A stretch of DNA of 64,000 nucleotides from Paracoccaceae bacterium (lineage in GTDB: Bacteria > Pseudomonadota > Alphaproteobacteria > Rhodobacterales > Rhodobacteraceae), in NCBI GenBank assembly GCA_024742405.1, contig JANSYP010000001.1:1-64000 (forward strand). Reading direction: 5' to 3'. Shown in pieces: positions 17,758-25,699 of the stretch (position 1 is its first letter; each line of letters starts with the position of its first letter). A model generated the notes under the pieces. It did no database searches. It saw nothing but the letters and a program-made list of their open reading frames with translations, and had not been told where the DNA came from. Both the position numbers and the translations under genes were made by a program.

Positions 17758-18095
17758 CGCAAGAGATCGGGTTCGAGGACTTTCTGAAGGTCGATATACG
17801 TGTCGGGCAGGTGACACGGGCGGAGCCCTTCCCCGAGGCGCGCAAGCCGGCGATCAAGCTCTGGGTCGATTTCGGGCCGGAGATCGGCGAGCGCAAGAGC
17901 TCCGCCCAGATCACCGAACACTACACGCCCGAGGCGCTGATCGGGAAACAGGTCATGGCGGTGGTCAATTTCCCGCCCCGTCAGATCGGCAAGTTCATGT
18001 CCGAAGTGCTTGTGCTGGGCGTGCCGGACGCGGCCGGCGAGGTCGTTCTGCTGACGCCGGATCTCGAGGTGCCCATCGGCGGGAGGATGTATTGA
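17754..18095 (+). CDS. csaA: CsaA-type tRNA-binding protein
   Basis: A 113-residue OB-fold protein of the EMAP/CsaA family, which acts as a dimeric tRNA-binding or chaperone-like factor in the cytoplasm. The protein shows [40 protein letters not shown] and [17 protein letters not shown], all typical. The start overlaps the proC stop by four bases and its own stop overlaps the next ATG (TGATG). The three genes therefore form a tight operon. Length and motifs match the family exactly. Confidence 0.9.
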   Translation: MTQEIGFEDFLKVDIRVGQVTRAEPFPEARKPAIKLWVDFGPEIGERKSSAQITEHYTPEALIGKQVMAVVNFPPRQIGKFMSEVLVLGVPDAAGEVVLLTPDLEVPIGGRMY

Positions 18096-19054
18096 TGACA
18101 CAGAAGGTACTGATCACGCGTCCCCTGCCGGAGAGTGTCCAGACGCGGGCGGCGGGGCTTTTCGAGGTCGAGCAGCGCGAGAGCACGGGCCCGATGAGCC
18201 GCGCGGAGATGCTGCGGTCGCTGGCGGAGTTCGATGCGGTGCTGCCGACCCTGGGCGATCTCTATTCCGCAGAGATCTTTGCCGAGGCCGGCGCGCCGCG
18301 GGCGAAGCTCCTGGCTAATTTCGGCGTGGGCTACAATCATATCGACGTGGAGGCCGCGCGCGCGGCGGGCATCGCGGTCTCCAACACGCCCGGGGCGGTG
18401 ACTGATGCCACGGCCGATATCGCGATGATGCTGGTGCTGATGGTGGCCCGGCGCGCGGGCGAGGGCGAACGGCTGGTGCGGCGCAGGGACTGGCAGGGCT
18501 GGCATCCGGTGCAGATGCTGGGGCTCCATGTCACGGGCAAGCGACTGGGCGTCATTGGCATGGGCCGGATCGGCAAGGCGATTGCGCGCCGGGCGCAGCG
18601 CGGCTTCGACATGGAGATTGTGTTCTACAACCGCTCGCCGGTGGCCGATGCCGGCGTGCCGGCGACGCAGCTGGGCAGCCTCGCCGAGGTGCTTGCCAGC
18701 GCCGATGTGACCGTGCTGGCCGTTCCTGGGGGCGCGGCGACGCACCATCTGATCGGCGCGGAGGCGCTCGCGTCGGTCAAACCGGGCGCGTTTCTCGTCA
18801 ATATCTCGCGCGGTGACGTGATCGATGAGGATGCGCTGATCGATGCGCTGCAGGCCGGGCGGCTCGGCGGCGCGGGGCTCGACGTCTATGAGCGCGAGCC
18901 GGAGGTGCCCGACGCCCTCGTCGCGATGGAAAACGTCGTGCTGCTGCCTCATCTTGGGACTGCCGCTCTGGAGGTGCGCGAAAACATGGGTCACATGGCG
19001 GTGGACAATCTGGAGGCGTTCTTCGCCGGGAGCCCGCCGCCGAACCTGCTCTAG
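18095..19054 (+). CDS. D-2-hydroxyacid dehydrogenase (glyoxylate/hydroxypyruvate reductase-like)
   Basis: An NAD(P)-dependent cytoplasmic enzyme reducing 2-oxoacids such as glyoxylate or hydroxypyruvate. About 319 residues. The substrate domain shows NFGVGYNHIDVEAARAAGI and TPGAVTDATADIA. The nucleotide-binding domain has GMGRIGKAIARRA. The catalytic triad is visible as Arg in VNISRGDVIDE, Glu in YEREPEVP and His in LLPHLGTA. The ATG overlaps the csaA stop; a TTG three bases earlier is less likely. The substrate cannot be fixed by sequence, but the GVTDAT-type region resembles GRHPR-like enzymes. Confidence 0.9.
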   Translation: MTQKVLITRPLPESVQTRAAGLFEVEQRESTGPMSRAEMLRSLAEFDAVLPTLGDLYSAEIFAEAGAPRAKLLANFGVGYNHIDVEAARAAGIAVSNTPGAVTDATADIAMMLVLMVARRAGEGERLVRRRDWQGWHPVQMLGLHVTGKRLGVIGMGRIGKAIARRAQRGFDMEIVFYNRSPVADAGVPATQLGSLAEVLASADVTVLAVPGGAATHHLIGAEALASVKPGAFLVNISRGDVIDEDALIDALQAGRLGGAGLDVYEREPEVPDALVAMENVVLLPHLGTAALEVRENMGHMAVDNLEAFFAGSPPPNLL

Positions 19055-19097
19055 ACGAACCAACTCGAGAAATCGCGCCCAGCTGGGGAGAAGACAC

Positions 19098-19484
19098 ATG
19101 CAAAAACGCGTCTCGTCCGGGTCGCCCTTGGAGCCGAGGATCGGTTTCAGCCGGGCGGCGCGGATCGGCCCCCATGTCGCGGTAGCCGGTACGGCGCCGA
19201 TCGGCGCAGAGGGTGGCACCGTGGGTGTGGGCGACGTCTATGCCCAGACGCACCGTTGTCTGGAGATCATCGAGGCGGCGCTGGCCGAGGCCGGCGCGGG
19301 TCTGGAGGATGTGATCCGCACCCGCGTGATGCTGACCGACATCGCCACCTGGGAGGATGCGGCGCGGGCCCATGGCCGGCTCTTCGGCGCGATCCGCCCG
19401 GCCTGCACCTTTGTCGAGGTGTCGCGCTTCATCGATCCCGACTGGCTGGTGGAGCTGGAAGCCGACGCCGTCATCGCATCCTAG
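19098..19484 (+). CDS. RidA/YjgF-family protein
   Basis: A 128-residue protein of the RidA (YjgF/UK114) family, trimeric deaminases that hydrolyse reactive enamine/imine intermediates such as 2-aminoacrylate. Features are GPHVAVAGTAPIGAEGG, DVYAQTHRCLEIIEAALAEA, IRTRVMLTDIATWEDAARAH and CTFVEVSRFIDPDWLVELEA. The usual Arg in the pocket is replaced by the region around RPACTFVEV, as in several subfamilies, so enamine deamination is probable but not certain. The ATG at 19098 follows GGGGAGAAG. It lies 43 bases after the dehydrogenase and is probably cotranscribed. Confidence 0.85.
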   Translation: MQKRVSSGSPLEPRIGFSRAARIGPHVAVAGTAPIGAEGGTVGVGDVYAQTHRCLEIIEAALAEAGAGLEDVIRTRVMLTDIATWEDAARAHGRLFGAIRPACTFVEVSRFIDPDWLVELEADAVIAS

Positions 19485-19493
19485 GTCAGTGCC

Positions 19494-20111
19494 CTATGAA
19501 GGCGCGGGGGCGAGCACGGCGCGGACATGCCCGGCGAGGCCGGCGCGCAGGTCCTCGGGCGCGCAGCCGGCACGAGCGCGAAAGACCAGGCCCTGCCGCA
19601 GGTCGAACTGGAGCCGTGCGCGGTCGCGGGAGGGAAAGTCCGGTGGCAGCGTGCCCCGCGCCTTTTCCTCGTCGAAGCGGGCGGCGATCCGGGTCTCCGT
19701 CGTCTCGATGGCCTGGCGCAGCAGGGTCGCCGCGCCCTCGACATGGCCGGCGCTGGTCGACACGCAGGAGGCCAGAAAGCAGCCCCGCGGCGCGCCTGAC
19801 ACGTCTGTGGCATCCGTGACCACGGCCTCGAAGAACCCCAGCACGGCGCGGACGATGTCCGGTTCGGCCTCGAACCGGGCGATCGGCGCGCAGGCATCGT
19901 CCTGAGTGTAGCTCCGGATCGCATCGATATAGAGTGCGTGCTTGTCGCCGAATTCGGCATAGAGGCTGGGGCTGCTGATTCCCATCGCATCGGTCAGACG
20001 CTTCACCGACGCGCCCTCGTAGCCATGTTTCCAGAACACCGACACGGCACGGGCAAGGGCGTCGTCACGGTCGAACTGTTTCGGACGGCCGAGCTTTTTT
20101 GTGTCGTTCAC
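19494..20111 (-). CDS. TetR/AcrR-family repressor
   Basis: A 205-residue one-component regulator. The N-terminal HTH reads DDALARAVSVFWKHGYEGAS and VKRLTDAMGISSPSLYAEFG with the recognition helix, and the remaining two thirds form the ligand domain (GAPRGCFLASCVSTSA with two Cys). It is divergent from the peroxiredoxin gene with 68 bases between starts, and convergent with RidA with only nine bases between stops. The gene arrangement suggests it represses the peroxiredoxin and itself. The inducer is unknown; the two Cys may sense thiol-reactive compounds (inference). Confidence 0.85.
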   Translation of the reverse strand: MNDTKKLGRPKQFDRDDALARAVSVFWKHGYEGASVKRLTDAMGISSPSLYAEFGDKHALYIDAIRSYTQDDACAPIARFEAEPDIVRAVLGFFEAVVTDATDVSGAPRGCFLASCVSTSAGHVEGAATLLRQAIETTETRIAARFDEEKARGTLPPDFPSRDRARLQFDLRQGLVFRARAGCAPEDLRAGLAGHVRAVLAPAPS

Positions 20112-20121
20112 TATAAAATCC

Positions 20122-20150
20122 TTGACCAGCAGCTCCGTCAGTTTTTATAT
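20122..20150 (+). promoter_or_regulatory. Sigma70-type promoter for the peroxiredoxin gene
   Basis: TTGACC (20122-20127) and TTATAT (20145-20150) with a 17-base spacer, ending 29 bases before the ATG at 20180. TATAAAA at 20112-20118 and TTTTTATA at 20142-20149 bracket the -35 region and could be part of a TetR operator. Confidence 0.55.
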
Positions 20151-20179
20151 CGATCGTCACAAAACACAAGGAACCTGTC

Positions 20180-20710
20180 ATGAGCTCTGAGAAACTGCCG
20201 GCCGGGGCCACGTTCCCCGACCTTACCGTGTCGCGTCTTGGCGGCGGGACCCTCACCCTGGGCCAGGGCGACAAGGACTGGCAGCTCGTCATCGTCTATC
20301 GCGGCAAGCACTGCCCGCTCTGCACCCGGTATCTCAAGGAGCTGAACGGGCTGATAGATGAGTTCGCGGAGTTGGGCGTCGGGGTCGTGGCTGTGTCTGC
20401 GGACCCCGAGGAGAAGGCCACCGACCATATGGCCGACATCGCGCCGCGGTTTGACGTATGCTACGATCTGAGCCTCGATCAGATGGCGGCGTTGGGTGTC
20501 TATGTGTCCGAGCCGCGCTCGCCGAAGGAGACCGACCGCCCGTTCGCCGAGCCGGGGCTGTTCGTCGTCAATGGCGACGGCCGGATCCAGATCACCGACA
20601 TCTCGAACGCGCCTTTCGCGCGGCCCGACCTGCAGACGCTCCGCAACGGTGTGAAGTTCATCCGAGACCCCGAGAACAACTATCCGATCCGCGGCACCTA
20701 CGCCGCCTGA
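20180..20710 (+). CDS. Peroxiredoxin-like (AhpC/TSA family) protein
   Basis: A 176-residue thioredoxin-fold protein expected to reduce peroxides in the cytoplasm. The active site is YRGKHCPLCTRYLKELN, a CxxC arrangement as in peroxiredoxin-like 2/thiol-disulfide redoxins, not the PxxxTxxC of classic AhpC. VAVSADPEEKA and the C-terminal LFVVNGDGRIQITD are typical. AAGG before ATG 20180 is a good ribosome site. It is divergent from the TetR gene and followed by a strong terminator hairpin. Probably a stress-induced antioxidant. A disulfide reductase role is an alternative. Confidence 0.85.
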   Translation: MSSEKLPAGATFPDLTVSRLGGGTLTLGQGDKDWQLVIVYRGKHCPLCTRYLKELNGLIDEFAELGVGVVAVSADPEEKATDHMADIAPRFDVCYDLSLDQMAALGVYVSEPRSPKETDRPFAEPGLFVVNGDGRIQITDISNAPFARPDLQTLRNGVKFIRDPENNYPIRGTYAA

Positions 20711-20730
20711 TGATCCTCAGGCCCGGCAAA

Positions 20731-20767
20731 CCGGTCTGCATCCGCGTGATGCGGACCGGGCCGTTTT
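20731..20767 (+). terminator. Intrinsic terminator after the peroxiredoxin gene
   Basis: CCGGTCTGCATC (20731-20742) and GATGCGGACCGG (20748-20759) form a 12-bp stem with one wobble pair and loop CGCGT. TTTT follows at 20764-20767. It lies between convergent genes. Confidence 0.75.
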
Positions 20768-20805
20768 CGGGACGGCGGGCGTAGCACCGCAGCTTGGCCG
20801 ACCCG

Positions 20806-21384
20806 CTACGCGCCCATCGCCTCGAGCCAGTGGCGGCGGCAGAGCGAGAGGTAGGTCTCATTGCCGCCGACTTGAACCTGCGCGCCTTCGCTGACCGCCT
20901 TGCCGTCGGCCCCGAGGCGGACGACCATGGTTGCCTTGCGACCGCAATGGCAGATCGTGCGCACTTCGCGCAGTTTGTCGGCCAGGGCGAGCAGGGCGGC
21001 GGAGCCGGGAAAGAGACCGCCGCGGAAATCGGTGCGCAGACCGTAGGCCATCACCGGCAGGCCGAGTTCATCAACGGCGCGGGCGAGCTGCCAGACCTGA
21101 GATTCAGTCAGAAACTGCGCCTCGTCGATGAACACGCATGCGCAAGGTCCGGTGCGCAGCCGTGCCTCGATCAGCGCAAAGAGATCGTCGCTCTGGCCGA
21201 AGGGACGGGCGATTGCGGAGATGCCCAGGCGCGATACGATCCGTCCGACGCCGTCGCGGTCGTCGACGGCCGCGGTCAGGCGCAGCGTCTGCATGCCCCG
21301 TTCGCGGTAGTTGTAGTCCGACTGCAGGAGCGCGGCCGATTTGCCCGCGTTCATCGTGGAGTAGTGGAAATAGAGATCTGCCAT
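20806..21384 (-). CDS. tdk: Thymidine kinase
   Basis: Phosphorylates thymidine to dTMP with ATP in the salvage pathway. It is 192 residues, normal for the bacterial type II enzyme. The P-loop reads [17 protein letters not shown], the Walker B-like segment is [15 protein letters not shown], and [18 protein letters not shown] is the lasso-adjacent motif. Zinc ligands are likely in TICHCGRKA and LSLCRRHW. The ATG at 21384 is followed by the family-typical MADLYFHYS. Single gene; convergent with the peroxiredoxin unit, with a terminator between. Confidence 0.93.
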   Translation of the reverse strand: MADLYFHYSTMNAGKSAALLQSDYNYRERGMQTLRLTAAVDDRDGVGRIVSRLGISAIARPFGQSDDLFALIEARLRTGPCACVFIDEAQFLTESQVWQLARAVDELGLPVMAYGLRTDFRGGLFPGSAALLALADKLREVRTICHCGRKATMVVRLGADGKAVSEGAQVQVGGNETYLSLCRRHWLEAMGA

Positions 21385-21440
21385 CGCGCCGCTGCTACCG
21401 CGCCGCGGCCTGCGGGATCAACCGTCTTGGGGGGCGATAC

Positions 21441-21464
21441 GGGGTCCGCTGCTGCGCGGACCCC
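21441..21464 (-). terminator. Strong hairpin downstream of the lipoprotein gene
   Basis: GGGGTCCGC and GCGGACCCC form a perfect 9-bp stem with six loop bases. There is no clear T-run on either strand. Likely a transcript end or stabilising structure between the lipoprotein gene and tdk. Confidence 0.4.
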
Positions 21465-21579
21465 ACTCTCCGGAGCCAAAGCCCCGATACTCGCTACCCG
21501 CCGGTTGCCCGGCAAGGGGACCCTAGACATGAGTGTCTTGCAGGCTGCTTAACGCGTGGCGCGCGCAGCGGGCCGCGTC

Positions 21580-21978
21580 TCAGCCTGCGAGCCCGACGCG
21601 TTGTTCGTAGGACGGCGGAATCGGGAAGCGCGCGACATAGGTCGTGCTCGGCCCCCGCCCGCCATTTCGCGTGACGGTGAAGGAATTGCCCCGCACGGTC
21701 CAGATCTGGCAATCGGTCGGAGTCGGCGCGGGCGCGGTGCGGGTCGCGCAGAGCTGACCGTTGGCAAAGGTCCAAGTCCCGGCGATGTCCTGTCCGTTCT
21801 CGCGACCTGAAAACGTGCCATTGGGCCGGATTGCCAGTTCGAGATCGCGGGTTGTGAAGAGCTTTCCGGCGGCGGTGACCTGAAACTGCTCGGCGGTCAG
21901 GATCCGGCCGTTGGTCACCGGCAGGCGCGTGTCGGTGCAGGCCGCCAGGGCAAGAAAGACAACGAGGAGGTAACGCAT
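21580..21978 (-). CDS. Small lipoprotein of unknown function
   Basis: A 132-residue envelope protein. The start MRYLLVVFLALAACTDTRL has a lipobox (LAAC) with the lipidated Cys at residue 14. The mature part is a small beta-rich domain (GKLFTTRDLELAIRPNGTFS, DIAGTWTFANGQLCATRT, DCQIWTVRGNSFTVTRNGG). This resembles lipocalin-like or META-type domains seen in many alphaproteobacterial lipoproteins, but I do not recognise a named family. The second pair of Cys residues may form a disulfide. Single gene. Confidence 0.75.
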   Translation of the reverse strand: MRYLLVVFLALAACTDTRLPVTNGRILTAEQFQVTAAGKLFTTRDLELAIRPNGTFSGRENGQDIAGTWTFANGQLCATRTAPAPTPTDCQIWTVRGNSFTVTRNGGRGPSTTYVARFPIPPSYEQRVGLAG

Positions 21979-22177
21979 GGGCAGAGCTTTGCTTTTTGTC
22001 CGTTGATCCGACAGGACGGCACCGATGCCGCGCTGTCAAGCGTCGCCCCTGTGCCCGAAGCCCATTGCCGCGCCGCGCGGGATGCTTTCGGCGCCTGCCG
22101 GCCAAAAGCGCCTCATGGGACGCCGCGGTCGGCGCGCGGGGTTGGGAAACGTTCCGGTCCGGGGCGAGAAGGGGGCT

Positions 22178-23710
22178 TCAGTCCGCCATGCGGCGCAGGG
22201 TGTTCCGGCTGGGGGCGTGGAAGTACTCCCCACCGCGCATGCGCACCACGTCGTCGAACGTATAGTCCACATAGTCGGGCGTGCTGGCGTCGTAGTTGCC
22301 GGCGAGGCTGCCCGACGGGATGCCCCAGCGGATCGGCCAGCGCTGCGGGGCTGCGGTTTCGCCGACATTGGCGACGCCGCAGATCGGGTCGAGACCGGAA
22401 CCCCGCTCGATGAACATCTGGTTGTTGCTCCAGGCGTGCTGCATGAAGATGAACTGATACTCTATGCTGCGCTGGCAGGAGAGAAACAGCAGGCCCGCGT
22501 CGGTCCAGTCGTCCGTAGGATTGAGGTCCTCGGCGCCGTAGGAAATCCCGCGCCGCACGATCCGGCGCGAAAACTCCACGGTCTGCGGGGCGCCGAATTC
22601 GCGGTGGGTATCCGTGCGCGGGTTGGTTTTTCGGATATGAGCCTGGAACGGGCAGCGCATGCCACGCACATCCAGGTCGAAATTGAAGTTGTTGGGCAGG
22701 TTCGTGGTGCCCGGCGCGGCATAGTCGCTGATCGGCGTGCCGTCGCGGAACCTCCCCACGCAGAGCGCGTTGGTATACTCCTCGTCAAAGGCCGGCGGGT
22801 CGGTTTCGACCTCGCCGGCGGCCTCGCGCAGCACCGTCGCGGCCTCGGTCATTTTTTCGGCCAGCTCGCGGCATTTGCGACGGTAGCCGGCGATGTTCTG
22901 CTGCAGTTTGCGGTAGACGAAATAGCTGCCGTAATCCGTATCGTCGTCGCCGCCCGGATCGCGCAGCAGCACGAGGCCCAGGGGCGCGGAGCCGTCATAC
23001 GCGTCAAACCCGCCGCGCAGCCGCCGGATCCGGTCGAGCTCGGGCCGCATGAAGGCGGGGTTGCTTACGCCGTCGGGATTGCCGAAATGCTCAATCACCT
23101 GGCCCAAATCGTTGCGCATGGCGTGGCCCTTTTCGACATGCACGACCTCGGCAATGCCACGTGCGCCGTCGGTGAGCTTGCCGAGGTCCTCCTCCAGCAG
23201 TTCTTCGGCCCCGTCACTGTCTGCCTTGCGGCCCGAGGCGAGGATCACGAGCGCGTCGATGCGGGTCTGAAACCCGTCCTCCCACTCGTTGGGCGCGTCG
23301 TTCAGCGGGTTCGGGGTGCGGTGGTGATCGCCCCTAGGGCGCGTGTCATAGTCAGTGGTGACATCCTTCATCCCGGCCTGGAATGCCGGATCATTGGGCT
23401 GATCGGGGCGCGCGACCCCGAGCGCGTCATAGCCCGTGGCGCTCAGCAGGAACCCGGTAAACAGGCTGCGCGTGCCGCTGTCGCGATAGGCGCAGGTCTG
23501 TGCGTACTGGCCGGCGACGCTCGTGACCTGATCGGCAAAGCCTGCGACCCAGGCGCGGCAGGCCTCCGGCGTGGCGGTGAAACGCAGGAATACATGGCGC
23601 GAGTGGTCCCGGCCGTGGCTTTTGAGGATGTTGCCCTGAAGCGCGTCGAACAGCCCTGCGAGATTGGGGTCGCCATGGTCGAGATTGGACATGGTGAGGT
23701 TCAGGGTCAT
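22178..23710 (-). CDS. DyP-type heme peroxidase
   Basis: A 510-residue dye-decolorising-type peroxidase that would use hydrogen peroxide to oxidise phenolic or other aromatic substrates. The GxxDG motif with the catalytic Asp is HFGNPDGVSNP (residues 210-214). The proximal heme His is in CPFQAHIRKTNPR (about residue 358) and a distal Arg is in RRIVRRGISYG. No signal peptide is visible, and the start MTLNLTMSNLDHG could also be at MSNLDHG (23692). It is longer than short DyPs, like the C/D-type members. It is divergent from the exported lyase-like and amine-oxidase genes, suggesting shared control. Confidence 0.87.
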   Translation of the reverse strand: MTLNLTMSNLDHGDPNLAGLFDALQGNILKSHGRDHSRHVFLRFTATPEACRAWVAGFADQVTSVAGQYAQTCAYRDSGTRSLFTGFLLSATGYDALGVARPDQPNDPAFQAGMKDVTTDYDTRPRGDHHRTPNPLNDAPNEWEDGFQTRIDALVILASGRKADSDGAEELLEEDLGKLTDGARGIAEVVHVEKGHAMRNDLGQVIEHFGNPDGVSNPAFMRPELDRIRRLRGGFDAYDGSAPLGLVLLRDPGGDDDTDYGSYFVYRKLQQNIAGYRRKCRELAEKMTEAATVLREAAGEVETDPPAFDEEYTNALCVGRFRDGTPISDYAAPGTTNLPNNFNFDLDVRGMRCPFQAHIRKTNPRTDTHREFGAPQTVEFSRRIVRRGISYGAEDLNPTDDWTDAGLLFLSCQRSIEYQFIFMQHAWSNNQMFIERGSGLDPICGVANVGETAAPQRWPIRWGIPSGSLAGNYDASTPDYVDYTFDDVVRMRGGEYFHAPSRNTLRRMAD

Positions 23711-23902
23711 GAGAAAACATCCCGTGTTGTGTTTCCGCGCACAGTGATATGCTGGGTCAAACTGCTAATACTGTCCACGGATCGAAGACGGCTTGTAAAG
23801 CCCTTTCAAAGGCTTGGGGCGAGCTTTGTTGCGTGGTCCACCAGATCCGCCGCGGGCGACATGCCCTTACGTCACCTTGCGGGTCGCTCAAGGAGTGCGC
23901 CG

Positions 23903-25678
23903 ATGCGAAATGGTTTGCGAAAGAGCCGCGGCCTGGTCCGTGCCGGGAGACGCTTTCACCTTTACGCGGGTCTGCTGGCGGGCCTCCTGTTGGGCGGTTT
24001 GGGTTTCTCGGCCTCTGCCACAGAGCTTCGCATGGATGGGGCCAGCCTGACCCCGGCCGGCCTGGTCGCGGCGGCCGCAGCGCCGGTGCGACCCGTGATC
24101 GGTGAGGCGGTCTGGCAGCGGGTGCGCGACGCCAATGCGGTCCTGCTGGCCGCGGCTGCGCAATGCCAAAAGATCTATGGTCTGACCACCGGGGTCGGGG
24201 CCAACAAGGACCAGGGCGAATTGAGTTGCGAGAACCTGCTGGGGCCGGACGGCCACATGACGGTCGACGCAGCTGCGATTTCGAGCGCGTTCAATACGGC
24301 ACTGCTCCACGCCCATGGCGCAGGCGTCGATGCGGCATCCCCGCCGGCGCTGGTACGGGCCGCGATGATCGCACGGCTGAACACGGTGCTGACCGGCGGG
24401 TCGGGGATGGAAGAGGCTGTGGCGCGCCAGCTCGCGGCGCTGCTGGAGCATGACATCCTGCCGGTGATCCCCGAGCGCGGGTCGGTGGGCGAGGCCGACA
24501 TCACGCTTCTGTCCCATATCGGGCTGGTGATGCAGGGGCTCTGGTGGGCCGATCACGGGGGCGTCCGAAAGACCGGCGCCCAGGCGCTGGCCGATGCCGG
24601 GCTGGCCCCGATCACGCTTCTGGGCAAGGACGCGCTGGCGAGCTTCAGTTCCAATGCCTTTTCCGCAGCACTCGCGGCCCAGGCGCTGGCCGATCTGCGC
24701 GCCGTGCGGGCGATGCTGGTGCCGGTCTACGGGCTGAGCCTGGAGGCCCTGAACGGCAATGTCGCGCCGCTGATGGCCGAGCCAGCGGCGCTGCGCCCCT
24801 ATCCCAAGGTCGCTGGCGCCGCGGCCGAGCTGCGCTCGACGCTCACAGGCAGCTATCTGTTCCAGCCCTCGGACGACCGGCATCTGCAGGATCCGCTGAG
24901 CTACCGCACGGGGATCTACCAGATCGGCGCGCTCGATCGCGCGCTGGATGAGCTGGACGCGATCCTGACCATCCAGCTCAACGGGGCCGACGACAACCCG
25001 GTGGTCTATGTCGGTGCGGTCAGTCCCATGACCGCGGCGCTGCCGGGGCTGAAGATCGTCGATGAGCCCGGACTGCAGGGCGCTGTGGTGCCCTCGGCCA
25101 GCTTCTCGCCGCTGCCCCAGGCGATCGCGCTGCAGACGGCGGGGATCGCCGCGGCCCATATCTCCGAAGGGATCCTGAACCGCACGCTCGTGCTGATGAA
25201 CCCCGACATCACCGGTCTGCCGCGGTTTCTGGCCGGGCCCGACGCGGTCCATGCCTTTGGCGCCATCCACAAGCCCATCGGGGCCGTGGCGGCCCAGAAC
25301 CGCAGCCTGGCCGATCCGGCATCGCTCGATTTCGCGTCCCTGGCACTGGGGATCGAGGATATGGGCACCAACGCGCCGCGGGTGGCGCGGCGGCTGTCGC
25401 AGATGGCCGGCAACCTGGACACGCTGCTGGGGTTCGAGATGCTGCTGGCCGCCCAGGCCATCGATCTGCGCCGGGCCGCGATGCCCGATCTGGTTCTCGC
25501 GCCGGAGACCGGTGCGCTTTACGGCCAGTTTCGCGCCAGCGTGCCGTTCCTGTGCGGCGACACCACGGTGCTGAGCGGGATCATCGCCGCATCGACCGCC
25601 TTTGTCGAAGGCACACCCCTGACCCCGATCCCGCCGGTGCCTTGTGCGCCCGCGGCTGAGCTGATGACCGAAAACTGA
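23903..25678 (+). CDS. Exported aromatic amino-acid lyase homologue without the MIO triad
   Basis: A 591-residue member of the histidine/phenylalanine ammonia-lyase superfamily. The ATG at 23903 follows AAGGAG. Residues 1-40 form a basic N-terminus plus a hydrophobic export segment (YAGLLAGLLLGGLGFSASAT), unusual because these lyases are normally cytoplasmic. The fold is clear: IYGLTTGVGANKDQ with the conserved Tyr, GNVAPLMAEPAALRPYPK, LQDPLSYRTGIYQIGA, NGADDNPVVY. The region that should read GSVGASGDLAP reads GSVGEADITLL (residues 193-203), so the Ala-Ser-Gly that cyclises to the MIO electrophile is absent. It is probably not a classical ammonia-lyase; it could be a binding protein or an enzyme using different chemistry. 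The amine-oxidase gene follows after 21 bases. Confidence 0.82.
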   Translation: MRNGLRKSRGLVRAGRRFHLYAGLLAGLLLGGLGFSASATELRMDGASLTPAGLVAAAAAPVRPVIGEAVWQRVRDANAVLLAAAAQCQKIYGLTTGVGANKDQGELSCENLLGPDGHMTVDAAAISSAFNTALLHAHGAGVDAASPPALVRAAMIARLNTVLTGGSGMEEAVARQLAALLEHDILPVIPERGSVGEADITLLSHIGLVMQGLWWADHGGVRKTGAQALADAGLAPITLLGKDALASFSSNAFSAALAAQALADLRAVRAMLVPVYGLSLEALNGNVAPLMAEPAALRPYPKVAGAAAELRSTLTGSYLFQPSDDRHLQDPLSYRTGIYQIGALDRALDELDAILTIQLNGADDNPVVYVGAVSPMTAALPGLKIVDEPGLQGAVVPSASFSPLPQAIALQTAGIAAAHISEGILNRTLVLMNPDITGLPRFLAGPDAVHAFGAIHKPIGAVAAQNRSLADPASLDFASLALGIEDMGTNAPRVARRLSQMAGNLDTLLGFEMLLAAQAIDLRRAAMPDLVLAPETGALYGQFRASVPFLCGDTTVLSGIIAASTAFVEGTPLTPIPPVPCAPAAELMTEN

Positions 25679-25699
25679 ACCACCAGGAAGGCCGATGCC

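Noticed and set aside
22025-23902. Upstream extension of the lyase-like frame opposite the DyP gene
   Set aside because: The frame happens to be open, but the good ribosome site and export signal are at 23903 and the upstream reading is antisense to DyP.
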